From assembly GCA_017453065.1 (NCBI GenBank), contig JAFTKW010000004.1, positions 170,177 to 234,176 of the forward strand: a DNA stretch of 64,000 nucleotides. The letters run 5' to 3'. The translations under genes and the position numbers were made by a program. Positions within the stretch are counted from its first letter, which is position 1; every line of letters begins with the position of its first letter. The notes under the pieces were generated by a model. That model was not told the origin of the DNA and searched no databases. It saw only the letters and a program-made list of their open reading frames with translations. This DNA is from Lachnospiraceae bacterium. Its GTDB lineage: Bacteria > Bacillota > Clostridia > Lachnospirales > Lachnospiraceae. Positions 57,301-64,000 of this stretch are shown piece by piece.

Positions 57301-58035
57301 AAACGTGAAGTTGTAATCACAGATGACGAGGGCAATACCAAAGCATACTTGATTCCTTACGGTTCTCGTATCAAAGTAGTAGATGGACAGATGCTTGAGG
57401 CTGGTGATGAACTGACCGAAGGTAGCGTAAATCCACATGACCTTTTGAAGATCAAGGGTATCCGCGCTGTTCAGGACTACATGCTCCGTGAAGTACAGAG
57501 AGTATACCGTCTGCAGGGTGTAGATATTGCAGATAAGCATATCGAAGTAATTGTTCGTCAGATGCTTAAAAAGGTTCGTATCGAAAACAATGGAGATACA
57601 GAGTTCCTGCCAGGTACCTTGGTAGATGTACTCGACTTCGAAGATATGAACGAAGAATTGCTTGCACAGGGCAAAGAGCCAGCAGAAGGTAAGCAGGTAA
57701 TGCTTGGTATTACCAAGGCAGCACTTGCTACAAACTCCTTCATGTCAGCTGCTTCCTTCCAGGAGACAACTAAGGTTCTTACCGAAGCTGCAATCAAGGG
57801 CAAGATTGACCCTCTCACAGGTCTGAAAGAAAACGTAATTATCGGTAAACTGATTCCTGCTGGTACAGGTATGAAGAGATACCGTAACACAATCCTCAGC
57901 ACTGACTATGTAAATGATGTTGCTGTGGAGGAAGAAATCCTCGATGAGACAGATGTTGAGGCTACAGTAGAAATGGATGAAGAAGTTTCTGAAGTAGTAG
58001 AAGCAGAAGAAACATTGGAGGCTGTGGAGGAATAA
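54364..58035 (+). CDS. rpoC: DNA-directed RNA polymerase subunit beta'
   Basis: Largest polymerase subunit, 1223 residues. The zinc motif is [20 protein letters not shown]; the catalytic Mg motif is [15 protein letters not shown]; the bridge helix region is [20 protein letters not shown]. The C-terminal region ends with an acidic tail of about 35 residues rich in Glu, Val and Ala. AAAGGGAG precedes the ATG. A strong terminator closes the rpoBC unit. Confidence 0.98.
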   Translation: MSETKNEMYQPMTFDAIKIGLASPEKIREWSKGEVTKPETINYRTLKPERDGLYCEKIFGPSKDWECHCGKYKKIRYKGVVCDRCGVEVTKASVRRERMGHIELAAPVSHIWYFKGIPSRMGLILDLSPRVLEKVLYFASYIVLDAGETNLEYKQILSEKEYQDARETWGNKFRVGMGAEAIKELLKAIDLEKEAVELKTGLKESTGQKRARIIKRLEVVEAFRGSGNDPAWMVMDVIPVLPPDLRPMVQLDGGRFATSDLNDLYRRIINRNNRLKRLLELGAPDIIVRNEKRMLQEAVDALIDNGRRGRPVTGPGNRALKSLSDMLKGKSGRFRQNLLGKRVDYSGRSVIVVGPELKIYQCGLPKEMALELFKPFVMKELCARGISQNIKNAKKLVERWDNSVWDVLEEVIKEHPVMLNRAPTLHRLGIQAFEPILVEGKAIKLHPLVCTAFNADFDGDQMAVHLPLSVEAQAECRFLLLSPNNLLKPSDGGPVAVPSQDMVLGIYYLTQERPGALGEGKFFKSVNEAMLAYENQVITLHSRIKVRVTKTNAEGEEVTGTVESTLGRFLFNEILPQDLGFVDRTIPENFLKLEVDFHVGKKQLKQILEKVINTHGASTTAEVLDDIKSTGYKYSTRAAMTVSISDMTVPAQKQQMLDEAQATVDKIARNFRRGLITEEERYRAVVETWNETDKQLTEVLLAGLDKYNNIYMMADSGARGSNQQIKQLAGMRGLMADTTGRTIELPIKSNFREGLDVLEYFMSAHGARKGLSDTALRTADSGYLTRRMVDVSQELIIREVDCCEGKPEIPGMSVKAFMDGKETIESLKDRITGRYTCESIYDKDGNMIVKRNHMITPSRAAKILSVGVNADGEPIEEVKIRTILTCRSHIGICAKCYGANMATGEAVQVGEAVGIIAAQSIGEPGTQLTMRTFHTGGVAGDDITQGLPRVEELFEARKPKGLAIIAEFGGKAEIRDTKKKREVVITDDEGNTKAYLIPYGSRIKVVDGQMLEAGDELTEGSVNPHDLLKIKGIRAVQDYMLREVQRVYRLQGVDIADKHIEVIVRQMLKKVRIENNGDTEFLPGTLVDVLDFEDMNEELLAQGKEPAEGKQVMLGITKAALATNSFMSAASFQETTKVLTEAAIKGKIDPLTGLKENVIIGKLIPAGTGMKRYRNTILSTDYVNDVAVEEEILDETDVEATVEMDEEVSEVVEAEETLEAVEE

Positions 58036-58062
58036 TCCACATTAATAAGTAACAATAAGAAA

Positions 58063-58096
58063 GCCTCGTTCTAAGAAATTAGAACGAGGCTCTTTT
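58063..58096 (+). terminator. Rho-independent terminator after rpoC
   Basis: Perfect 12-bp stem GCCTCGTTCTAA / TTAGAACGAGGC, loop GAAA, then TCTTTT. Confidence 0.95.
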
Positions 58097-58117
58097 GTGA
58101 TAGCGACGAGGCGAGCG
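58093..58117 (+). repeat. Terminator-associated 25-bp repeat, copy 3
   Basis: TTTT plus GTGATAGCGACGAGGCGAG plus CG, two changes from copy 1. GACGAG (58105-58110) can pair with CTCGTC (58121-58126). Confidence 0.78.
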
Positions 58118-58239
58118 TATCTCGTCTCTGTATTAAAATAAGTCTCTTGCTTTATCTTTAAAAAGTCCATATAATAATATGATAGACTTGCGTGTGGTGT
58201 GCTTGAATAGATGACACTTTACAAAAGAGAGGGAACGAA

Positions 58240-59640
58240 GTGAACAGAACGAATTCGGGTGCGAATACCAATATCTTTCAGATGATACTAGATGCATTGT
58301 TGGTGCTGGTTGCTTATCTGATTTGTTTTCTGATTTGGGGAAGAAACTTAAATTTTGAACAAAATTTATCCTTACTTGCACTAGGGATGACTTTTGCAAT
58401 CATTTATGTTTTGTCCAATAAAGAAGGGTATTTGTACAATATTACTATGTTCTATTATTTAGATAGAGTACATAAGAAGGTCACAAAATCTTTTTTTCTG
58501 GGAATGCTTCCAACAATAGCTATTCTGCTCTGTTTTTCACAGGATGAAAGAGTGCAAAAGACATATTATCTATTTTTGTTGATTGCATATATTATTGTGT
58601 GTCTGAAGATTTTTTTGGTTCGCCCATTAAAATCTGTATACGGGAAAGGATATATCCCAAGAACTGTTTTTGTTGGCAAAAAGGATCAGTTTAATAAGTT
58701 TAGGTACTTTTTAGATAAGACCAGTATTCGTATTGAAATGCTCGGATATATTGCTATGCATAAGGATGAGTACGATAGTAATCCTGAAGATTATCTCGGA
58801 TGTCTAGAGGATTTGGAGAACTTAATCAGAGAGCACAATATTGATCAGGTATATATTATTCAAAAGCATGGCGAGGAGCTGCGCTTTACACAGACCTATG
58901 TTGATTTGTGCATTACCATGGGTGTTACCGTTCGATTGATTATTGATTTGTACAAGCGTAGAAGAGCGAACAGTTATGTCAGCACAGTGGGTACTTACCC
59001 TGTTATTGCTTATCATACGATTACTCTTAATACCTATGAACAGATTTTAAAGAGAGCAATGGATATTCTGGGCGGCTTGGTTGGCGTTATTTTGACATCA
59101 CCATTTATGCTGATTACAGCAATTGCAATCAAGCTGGATTCGCCGGGACCAGTCTTCTTTAAGCAGGTTCGTGTAGGACAGAATGGTAGACACTTCAAGA
59201 TTTACAAGTTCAGAAGCATGTATATTGATGCAGAGGAACGCAAGAAGGAACTGATGGCGCAAAATGAAATCGAAGGCGGCGTTATGTTCAAGATGAAAGA
59301 CGACCCTAGAATTACCAGAGTCGGAAAGATTATTCGTAAATTGAGCATTGATGAGTTTCCACAGTTTTTCAATGTGGTGCAGGGAACCATGAGTTTGGTT
59401 GGAACCAGACCACCTACATTGGATGAAGTAGAAAAGTACAATCGAAACCATTGGAGACGAATCAGTATCAAGCCAGGTATCACAGGCTTGTGGCAAGTTA
59501 ATGGCCGAAGCAATATCACCAACTTTGATGATATCGTTGAACTGGATGTAGAGTACATAGATAACTGGTCATTGTTATTTGATATAAAGATTATGTTTAA
59601 GACAGTTTTGGTATTGCTTAAGCATGATGATGCATACTAA
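58240..59640 (+). CDS. Polyprenyl-phosphate sugar-1-phosphate transferase (WcaJ/WbaP type)
   Basis: Initiating enzyme for exopolysaccharide or capsule: transfers a sugar-1-phosphate to undecaprenyl phosphate. It has 466 residues: four membrane helices (about 8-125), a nucleotide-binding-like soluble part (about 130-250) and the catalytic bacterial sugar transferase domain. Motifs: KRAMDILGGLVGVILTSPFM, LDSPGPVFFKQVRVGQNGRH, FKIYKFRSM, LSIDEFPQFFNV, SLVGTRPP and KPGITGLWQVNGRS. The start is GTG after GAGGGAACGAA. It lies 29 bases before rfbD, so the pair may start and supply a rhamnose-containing polymer; the rest of such a cluster is not here. Confidence 0.93.
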   Translation: MNRTNSGANTNIFQMILDALLVLVAYLICFLIWGRNLNFEQNLSLLALGMTFAIIYVLSNKEGYLYNITMFYYLDRVHKKVTKSFFLGMLPTIAILLCFSQDERVQKTYYLFLLIAYIIVCLKIFLVRPLKSVYGKGYIPRTVFVGKKDQFNKFRYFLDKTSIRIEMLGYIAMHKDEYDSNPEDYLGCLEDLENLIREHNIDQVYIIQKHGEELRFTQTYVDLCITMGVTVRLIIDLYKRRRANSYVSTVGTYPVIAYHTITLNTYEQILKRAMDILGGLVGVILTSPFMLITAIAIKLDSPGPVFFKQVRVGQNGRHFKIYKFRSMYIDAEERKKELMAQNEIEGGVMFKMKDDPRITRVGKIIRKLSIDEFPQFFNVVQGTMSLVGTRPPTLDEVEKYNRNHWRRISIKPGITGLWQVNGRSNITNFDDIVELDVEYIDNWSLLFDIKIMFKTVLVLLKHDDAY

Positions 59641-59672
59641 GATAGGAACTCTTTATTGAGGAGGAGACGTTG

Positions 59673-60518
59673 ATGAAAGTATTTGTCACAGGAGTAAAAG
59701 GACAGCTGGGCTATGACGTGGTAGAGGAGCTTAAGCGTCGTGGCTTGGAGGCCATTGGCGTGGATATTGATGAAATGGATATCACGGATGCGCAGAGTGT
59801 AGATAGAGTGGTTTGTGAAGCAAATCCAGATGCAGTGATTCACTGTGCTGCTTATACAGCGGTGGATGCAGCGGAAGACAATGTAGATCTGTGTAGAAGA
59901 GTAAACGCAGATGGGCCACTGCATATTGCCAAAGTATGTAAGAAACTGGATATCCCAATGGTTCAGATTAGTACAGATTACGTGTTTAATGGGGAAGGAA
60001 CCAGACCTTGGGAACCAGAGGACCCATGTCAGCCGCTTAGTGTGTATGGATTGACCAAATATGAAGGCGAACAGGCTGTAATGAACACTCTGGACAAGTT
60101 CTTTATTGTGCGTATTGCCTGGGTATTTGGAATCAATGGCAAAAACTTCGTAAAGACGATGATTAATTTGGGACAAACTAGAGATCATTTGACAGTTGTA
60201 AATGATCAGTTTGGTTCTCCTACTTATACGTATGATTTGGCAAAACTTTTGGTAGACATGGTGCAGACAGACAAATATGGTATCTATCATGCAACCAACG
60301 AAGGTATCTGTACCTGGTATGAATTTGCCTGTGAAATCTTCCGTCAGGCAGGACTGAAGGTGCAGGTAGATCCAGTTACATCTGACAACTATCCTACCAA
60401 GGCAAAGCGTCCATCTAACAGTCGTATGAGCAAGGACAAACTGACAGAGAATGGATTTGATAGACTCCCAACCTGGCAGGATGCCTTGGAAAGATATGTT
60501 AAATTGTTGATGCAATAG
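59673..60518 (+). CDS. rfbD: dTDP-4-dehydrorhamnose reductase
   Basis: NADPH-dependent reductase (281 residues) for the last step of dTDP-L-rhamnose synthesis. Rossmann start MKVFVTGVKGQLGYDVVEEL, HCAAYTAVDAAEDN, ISTDYVFNGEG, and the catalytic Tyr/Lys pair in SVYGLTKYEGE are complete. A TTG at 59670 is not used: GAGGAGGAG lies six bases before the ATG at 59673. The partner genes rfbA, rfbB and rfbC are not in the window. Confidence 0.95.
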   Translation: MKVFVTGVKGQLGYDVVEELKRRGLEAIGVDIDEMDITDAQSVDRVVCEANPDAVIHCAAYTAVDAAEDNVDLCRRVNADGPLHIAKVCKKLDIPMVQISTDYVFNGEGTRPWEPEDPCQPLSVYGLTKYEGEQAVMNTLDKFFIVRIAWVFGINGKNFVKTMINLGQTRDHLTVVNDQFGSPTYTYDLAKLLVDMVQTDKYGIYHATNEGICTWYEFACEIFRQAGLKVQVDPVTSDNYPTKAKRPSNSRMSKDKLTENGFDRLPTWQDALERYVKLLMQ

Positions 60519-60618
60519 ATACTGTTAGAACAAATGATTTAACAGAACATGTCATTCGTAATAACGTATAACCCCAATATGTAGTGCTTTTATCTGTAAA
60601 AAATGGTAAAAATTGTGG

Positions 60619-60647
60619 TTGCAAATGGTACCATGGTACTATATAAT
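60619..60647 (+). promoter_or_regulatory. Sigma-A promoter of the small membrane protein gene
   Basis: TTGCAA, 17-base spacer, TATAAT. The spacer is filled by operator copy B. Confidence 0.85.
60625..60642 (+). promoter_or_regulatory. GTAC-N4-GTAC operator-like site, copy B
   Basis: ATGGTACCATGGTACTAT, with a perfect 12-bp palindrome GTACCATGGTAC (60628-60639) between the -35 and -10 elements. A bound protein would block RNA polymerase. Confidence 0.75.
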
Positions 60648-60666
60648 GGAGACAGATAAAAGGAAA

Positions 60667-60684
60667 ATAGTACTGCGGTACTAG
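60667..60684 (+). promoter_or_regulatory. GTAC-N4-GTAC operator-like site, copy C
   Basis: ATAGTACTGCGGTACTAG, TAGTAC-N4-GTACTA. It starts exactly 42 bp after copy B, i.e. about four helical turns, and lies just downstream of the likely transcription start. Confidence 0.75.
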
Positions 60685-60746
60685 AAAAGAGACTGCGAAG
60701 AGGGAGTTTCCTGTTAAGGGTGCAGGACATAGTTGGGGAGAGCGAA

Positions 60747-60992
60747 ATGAAGAGAAGTGCTTACAAGAAAGCTTGGAGCTTAATAATGATAGCTGCTGTG
60801 ATGGTTGTAATGGGGATTATGTATGAGCCATTGATTGCAGTATTAGGAATGACAGTAATTATGACATCTATTATGTCATCTGCGATGGAACGCAAAAACA
60901 GAAAGTACGAAGAACTGCTTGGTGAGAGAGTATCTGATGGCGCTTATACAGTAGAAAGAGAAGTGGGATTTACAGCACACAAAGTAGTTTAA
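60747..60992 (+). CDS. Small two-helix membrane protein of unknown function
   Basis: Protein of about 81 residues: basic start (MKRSAYKKAW), a hydrophobic stretch (SLIMIAAVMVVMGIMY, then PLIAVLGMTVIMTSIMSS) that fits a tight membrane hairpin, and a charged tail of about 35 residues (MERKNRKYEELLGERVSDGA). Not recognised. The start is ATG at 60747, six bases after GGGGAG; an in-frame GTG-like start at 60720 lacks a ribosome site. It has its own promoter with two matching operator sites, so it is probably tightly repressed and switched on by some signal. It lies just before the rpsL promoter. Confidence 0.7.
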   Translation: MKRSAYKKAWSLIMIAAVMVVMGIMYEPLIAVLGMTVIMTSIMSSAMERKNRKYEELLGERVSDGAYTVEREVGFTAHKVV

Positions 60993-61019
60993 TTTCTTCT
61001 ATAATTATATAAAAATTTG

Positions 61020-61048
61020 TTGACAATGCATTTGCGAGCAAGTATACT
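61020..61048 (+). promoter_or_regulatory. Sigma-A promoter of rpsL-rpsG-fusA
   Basis: Perfect TTGACA, 17-base spacer, TATACT, about 85 bases before rpsL. Confidence 0.95.
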
Positions 61049-61131
61049 ATACAAAGTGCCCACAAATGCATTTTCTTTTTGTGTGCATAAATTTTCCAAA
61101 ATATTTCATAATAAGAAAGAGGTGAAACAGA

Positions 61132-61551
61132 ATGCCAACATTTAACCAGTTAGTAAGAAAAGGACGTCAGACTGCGGTTAAGAAGTCTACAGCTCCTGCT
61201 TTGCAGAAGGGTTACAACTCTTTGCACAAGAAGGCTACTGATGCTTCCGCTCCTCAGAAGAGAGGTGTCTGCACAGCTGTTAAAACAGCAACTCCTAAAA
61301 AACCTAACTCAGCTCTTAGAAAGATCGCCAGAGTTCGTCTTTCCAACGGAATCGAAGTAACAAGCTACATTCCAGGTGAAGGCCACAACTTGCAGGAGCA
61401 CAGCGTTGTTCTTATCAGAGGCGGTAGAGTTAAAGACTTACCTGGTACAAGATATCACGTAATTCGTGGTACACTTGATACTGCGGGAGTCGCTAACAGA
61501 AAACAGGCTCGTTCTAAATACGGCGCTAAGAGACCTAAAGACAAGAAATAA
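61132..61551 (+). CDS. rpsL: 30S ribosomal protein S12
   Basis: S12 of 139 residues in the decoding centre. [20 protein letters not shown] start, [20 protein letters not shown], and [20 protein letters not shown]; both lysines linked to streptomycin resistance are wild type. AAAGAGGTG precedes the ATG. First gene of the str operon; the gap to rpsG is unusually long (242 bases). Confidence 0.98.
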   Translation: MPTFNQLVRKGRQTAVKKSTAPALQKGYNSLHKKATDASAPQKRGVCTAVKTATPKKPNSALRKIARVRLSNGIEVTSYIPGEGHNLQEHSVVLIRGGRVKDLPGTRYHVIRGTLDTAGVANRKQARSKYGAKRPKDKK

Positions 61552-62264
<713 letters not shown>

Positions 62265-62306
62265 GATTTATCTTTGGTTTAGGACTAATATAAGGAGGAA
62301 AAAATC

Positions 62307-63995
62307 TTGGCTGGAAGAGAATATCCATTAGAGAGAACCAGAAATATTGGTATTATGGCTCATATCGACGCTGGTAAGACTACCACAACTGAGCGTATCC
62401 TTTATTACACTGGTGTTAACTATAAGATTGGTGATACTCATGAAGGTACTGCTACCATGGACTGGATGGAGCAGGAACAGGAGAGAGGTATCACAATCAC
62501 TTCTGCAGCTACAACATGTCATTGGACATTGCAGAAAGAGACAAAGGCTTGCCCAGGTGCTCTTGAGCATCGTATCAACATCATTGATACTCCAGGACAC
62601 GTTGACTTTACTGTTGAAGTAGAGCGTTCCTTGCGCGTACTTGACGGTGCTGTAGGCGTATTCTGTGCTAAGGGTGGTGTTGAGCCTCAGTCTGAAAACG
62701 TTTGGAGACAGGCTGACACTTACAACGTACCTAGAATGGCTTATATCAATAAGATGGACATCTTAGGTGCAAACTTCTACGGAGCTGTTGAACAGATTCG
62801 TACAAGATTAGGTAAAAATGCTATTTGTCTTCAGTTGCCAATCGGCAAAGAAGACACATTTAAGGGTGTTATCGACCTTTTCGAAATGAAAGCTTACATC
62901 TACAATGATGATAAGGGTGATGACATCACAGTTACAGATGATTTGGGTGATATGGCTGAAGAAGCTGAACTTTACCGTCAGGAATTAATCGAAAAAATCT
63001 GTGAATTAGATGACGATTTGATGATGATGTATCTTGAAGGTGAAGAACCATCTGTAGAAGAATTAAAGGCTGCATTGAGAAAAGCAACATGTACATGTCA
63101 GGCTGTTCCTGTATGTTGTGGTACATCATACAGAAACAAGGGCGTACAGAAACTTCTTGATGCTGTTATCGAATATATGCCTGCTCCAACTGATATTGAA
63201 GCAATCAAAGGCGTAGATTTAGATGGCAACGAAACATGCAGAAATTCATCTGATGAAGAGCCATTCTCCGCATTGGCATTCAAGATTATGACAGACCCAT
63301 TCGTAGGTAAGCTTGCTTACTTCCGTGTGTACTCAGGTACATGTAAGTCTGGTTCTTATGTGTTAAATGCTACAAAGGGCAAGAAAGAGCGTGTTGGTCG
63401 TATTCTTCAGATGCATGCTAACAAGAGAGAAGAATTGGATATCGTTTACTCCGGAGATATCGCTGCAGCAGTTGGATTCAAATTCACTTCTACAGGTGAT
63501 ACCATCTGTGACGAACAGCATCCAGTAATTCTTGAGTCTATGGAATTCCCAGAGCCAGTTATCGAGCTCGCTATCGAGCCTAAGACAAAAGCTGGTCAGG
63601 GCAAAATGGGTGAAGCTTTGGCAAAACTTGCAGAAGAAGACCCAACATTCCGTGCTCATACAAATACTGAAACAGGCCAGACAATTATCGCTGGTATGGG
63701 TGAGTTGCATCTTGAAATTATCGTTGACCGTCTCCTTCGTGAATTCAAGGTTGAGGCTAACGTAGGTGCTCCTCAGGTTGCTTACAAAGAAGCAATCACA
63801 AAAGCTGTTGAAGTTGATTCTAAGTATGCTAAACAGTCTGGTGGTCGTGGTCAGTACGGTCACTGTAAAGTTAAATTCGAGCCAATGGATCCAAACGGCG
63901 AGCAGTTGTTCAAGTTCGAATCTTCTGTTGTCGGTGGTGCTATTCCTAAGGAATACATCCCAGCTGTTGGTGAAGGTATCGAAGAGGCTACTTAG
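62307..63995 (+). CDS. fusA: Elongation factor G, ending prematurely at an in-frame TAG
   Basis: Translocase GTPase. The start is TTG, eight bases after AAGGAGG. G1 is [15 protein letters not shown]2 is [11 protein letters not shown]3 is [10 protein letters not shown]4 is NKMD; domains II and III and the start of domain IV ([14 protein letters not shown]) follow. A family-typical insert after HWTLQKE precedes G3. The reading frame is good up to [14 protein letters not shown], then meets TAG at 63993-63995, five bases before the window ends. EF-G is usually about 690-705 residues, so roughly 130-140 C-terminal residues (rest of domain IV, domain V) are missing. Confidence 0.93.
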   Translation: MAGREYPLERTRNIGIMAHIDAGKTTTTERILYYTGVNYKIGDTHEGTATMDWMEQEQERGITITSAATTCHWTLQKETKACPGALEHRINIIDTPGHVDFTVEVERSLRVLDGAVGVFCAKGGVEPQSENVWRQADTYNVPRMAYINKMDILGANFYGAVEQIRTRLGKNAICLQLPIGKEDTFKGVIDLFEMKAYIYNDDKGDDITVTDDLGDMAEEAELYRQELIEKICELDDDLMMMYLEGEEPSVEELKAALRKATCTCQAVPVCCGTSYRNKGVQKLLDAVIEYMPAPTDIEAIKGVDLDGNETCRNSSDEEPFSALAFKIMTDPFVGKLAYFRVYSGTCKSGSYVLNATKGKKERVGRILQMHANKREELDIVYSGDIAAAVGFKFTSTGDTICDEQHPVILESMEFPEPVIELAIEPKTKAGQGKMGEALAKLAEEDPTFRAHTNTETGQTIIAGMGELHLEIIVDRLLREFKVEANVGAPQVAYKEAITKAVEVDSKYAKQSGGRGQYGHCKVKFEPMDPNGEQLFKFESSVVGGAIPKEYIPAVGEGIEEAT

Positions 63996-64000
63996 TAAAA

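Noticed and set aside
51652-57540. Very long antisense open frames opposite rpoB and rpoC (over 700 codons each)
   Set aside because: They mirror the codon bias of highly expressed genes, have Cys/Phe/Ser-rich nonsense composition, no ribosome sites and no known domains.
60625-60684. Calling the GTAC-N4-GTAC sites LexA boxes
   Set aside because: They fit the cyanobacterial LexA pattern, but Firmicutes LexA normally uses GAAC-N4-GTTC, and no SOS gene is adjacent; left as unknown operator.

Overview
The window reads as chromosomal DNA of a motile, Gram-positive, gut- or rumen-type Clostridia, most likely a member of the Lachnospiraceae (the Roseburia / Lachnospira / Butyrivibrio / Eubacterium rectale sphere). 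This is an inference from several things together. The flagellar late-gene block carries fliW and csrA. The sigma-28 promoters are of the TAAA/CCGATAA type. There are strong AGGAGG ribosome sites, many TTG/GTG starts and moderate GC. Extracellular glycosidases act on plant cell-wall side chains, and there are no outer-membrane genes. I saw no rRNA, tRNA, CRISPR array, insertion sequence or prophage.

Layout. 1-2.6 kb: the 3' part of a surface-anchored endo-galactanase (GH53). 2.7-11.2 kb: a LacI-sensor diguanylate cyclase (minus), then a plus-strand group of a TraX-like membrane protein, cardiolipin synthase and a large hybrid histidine kinase, then an alpha/beta hydrolase (minus). 11.4-17.9 kb: a five-gene operon for envelope glyco-chemistry (PlsC-like acyltransferase with zinc ribbon, secreted PIG-L/LmbE deacetylase, GT2-GtrA fusion, anchored unknown protein, phosphodiester glycosidase). 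17.9-20.9 kb: a divergent AraC regulator and GH127 beta-L-arabinofuranosidase. 21.1 kb: purC.

21.8-37.7 kb: late flagellar region. A sigma-28 promoter starts flgM-flgN-flgK-flgK2-flgL-fliW-csrA. A second starts flaG-fliD-fliS-fliT-like. A third drives flagellin through a structured leader with a near-consensus CsrA hairpin. Two Maf-type flagellin glycosyltransferases and an EAL/HDOD protein follow. The logic fits the known FliW-CsrA-flagellin homeostatic circuit plus flagellin glycosylation.

38-41.4 kb: a small XRE-type protein, a lone biotin-dependent carboxyltransferase, and a FliD-like protein on the minus strand.

41.6-64 kb: transcription and translation block, rpmG-secE-nusG-rplK-rplA, rplJ-rplL, rpoB-rpoC, rpsL-rpsG-fusA. 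It is broken by unusual insertions: a minus-strand polytopic membrane protein between rplA and rplJ, a two-gene two-component system between rplL and rpoB, and a sugar-phosphate transferase, rfbD and a small membrane protein between rpoC and rpsL. fusA loses similarity to the family at an in-frame TAG five bases before the window ends.

The strongest unexplained signals are: (i) an 18-bp operator, ATRGTACYNYRGTACTAK, present once before the two-component operon in the ribosomal cluster and twice, exactly 42 bp apart, on the promoter of a small membrane protein; (ii) a 25-bp sequence found three times directly behind transcription terminators; (iii) the flagellin leader, with a CsrA hairpin and two helices arranged as a possible pseudoknot.
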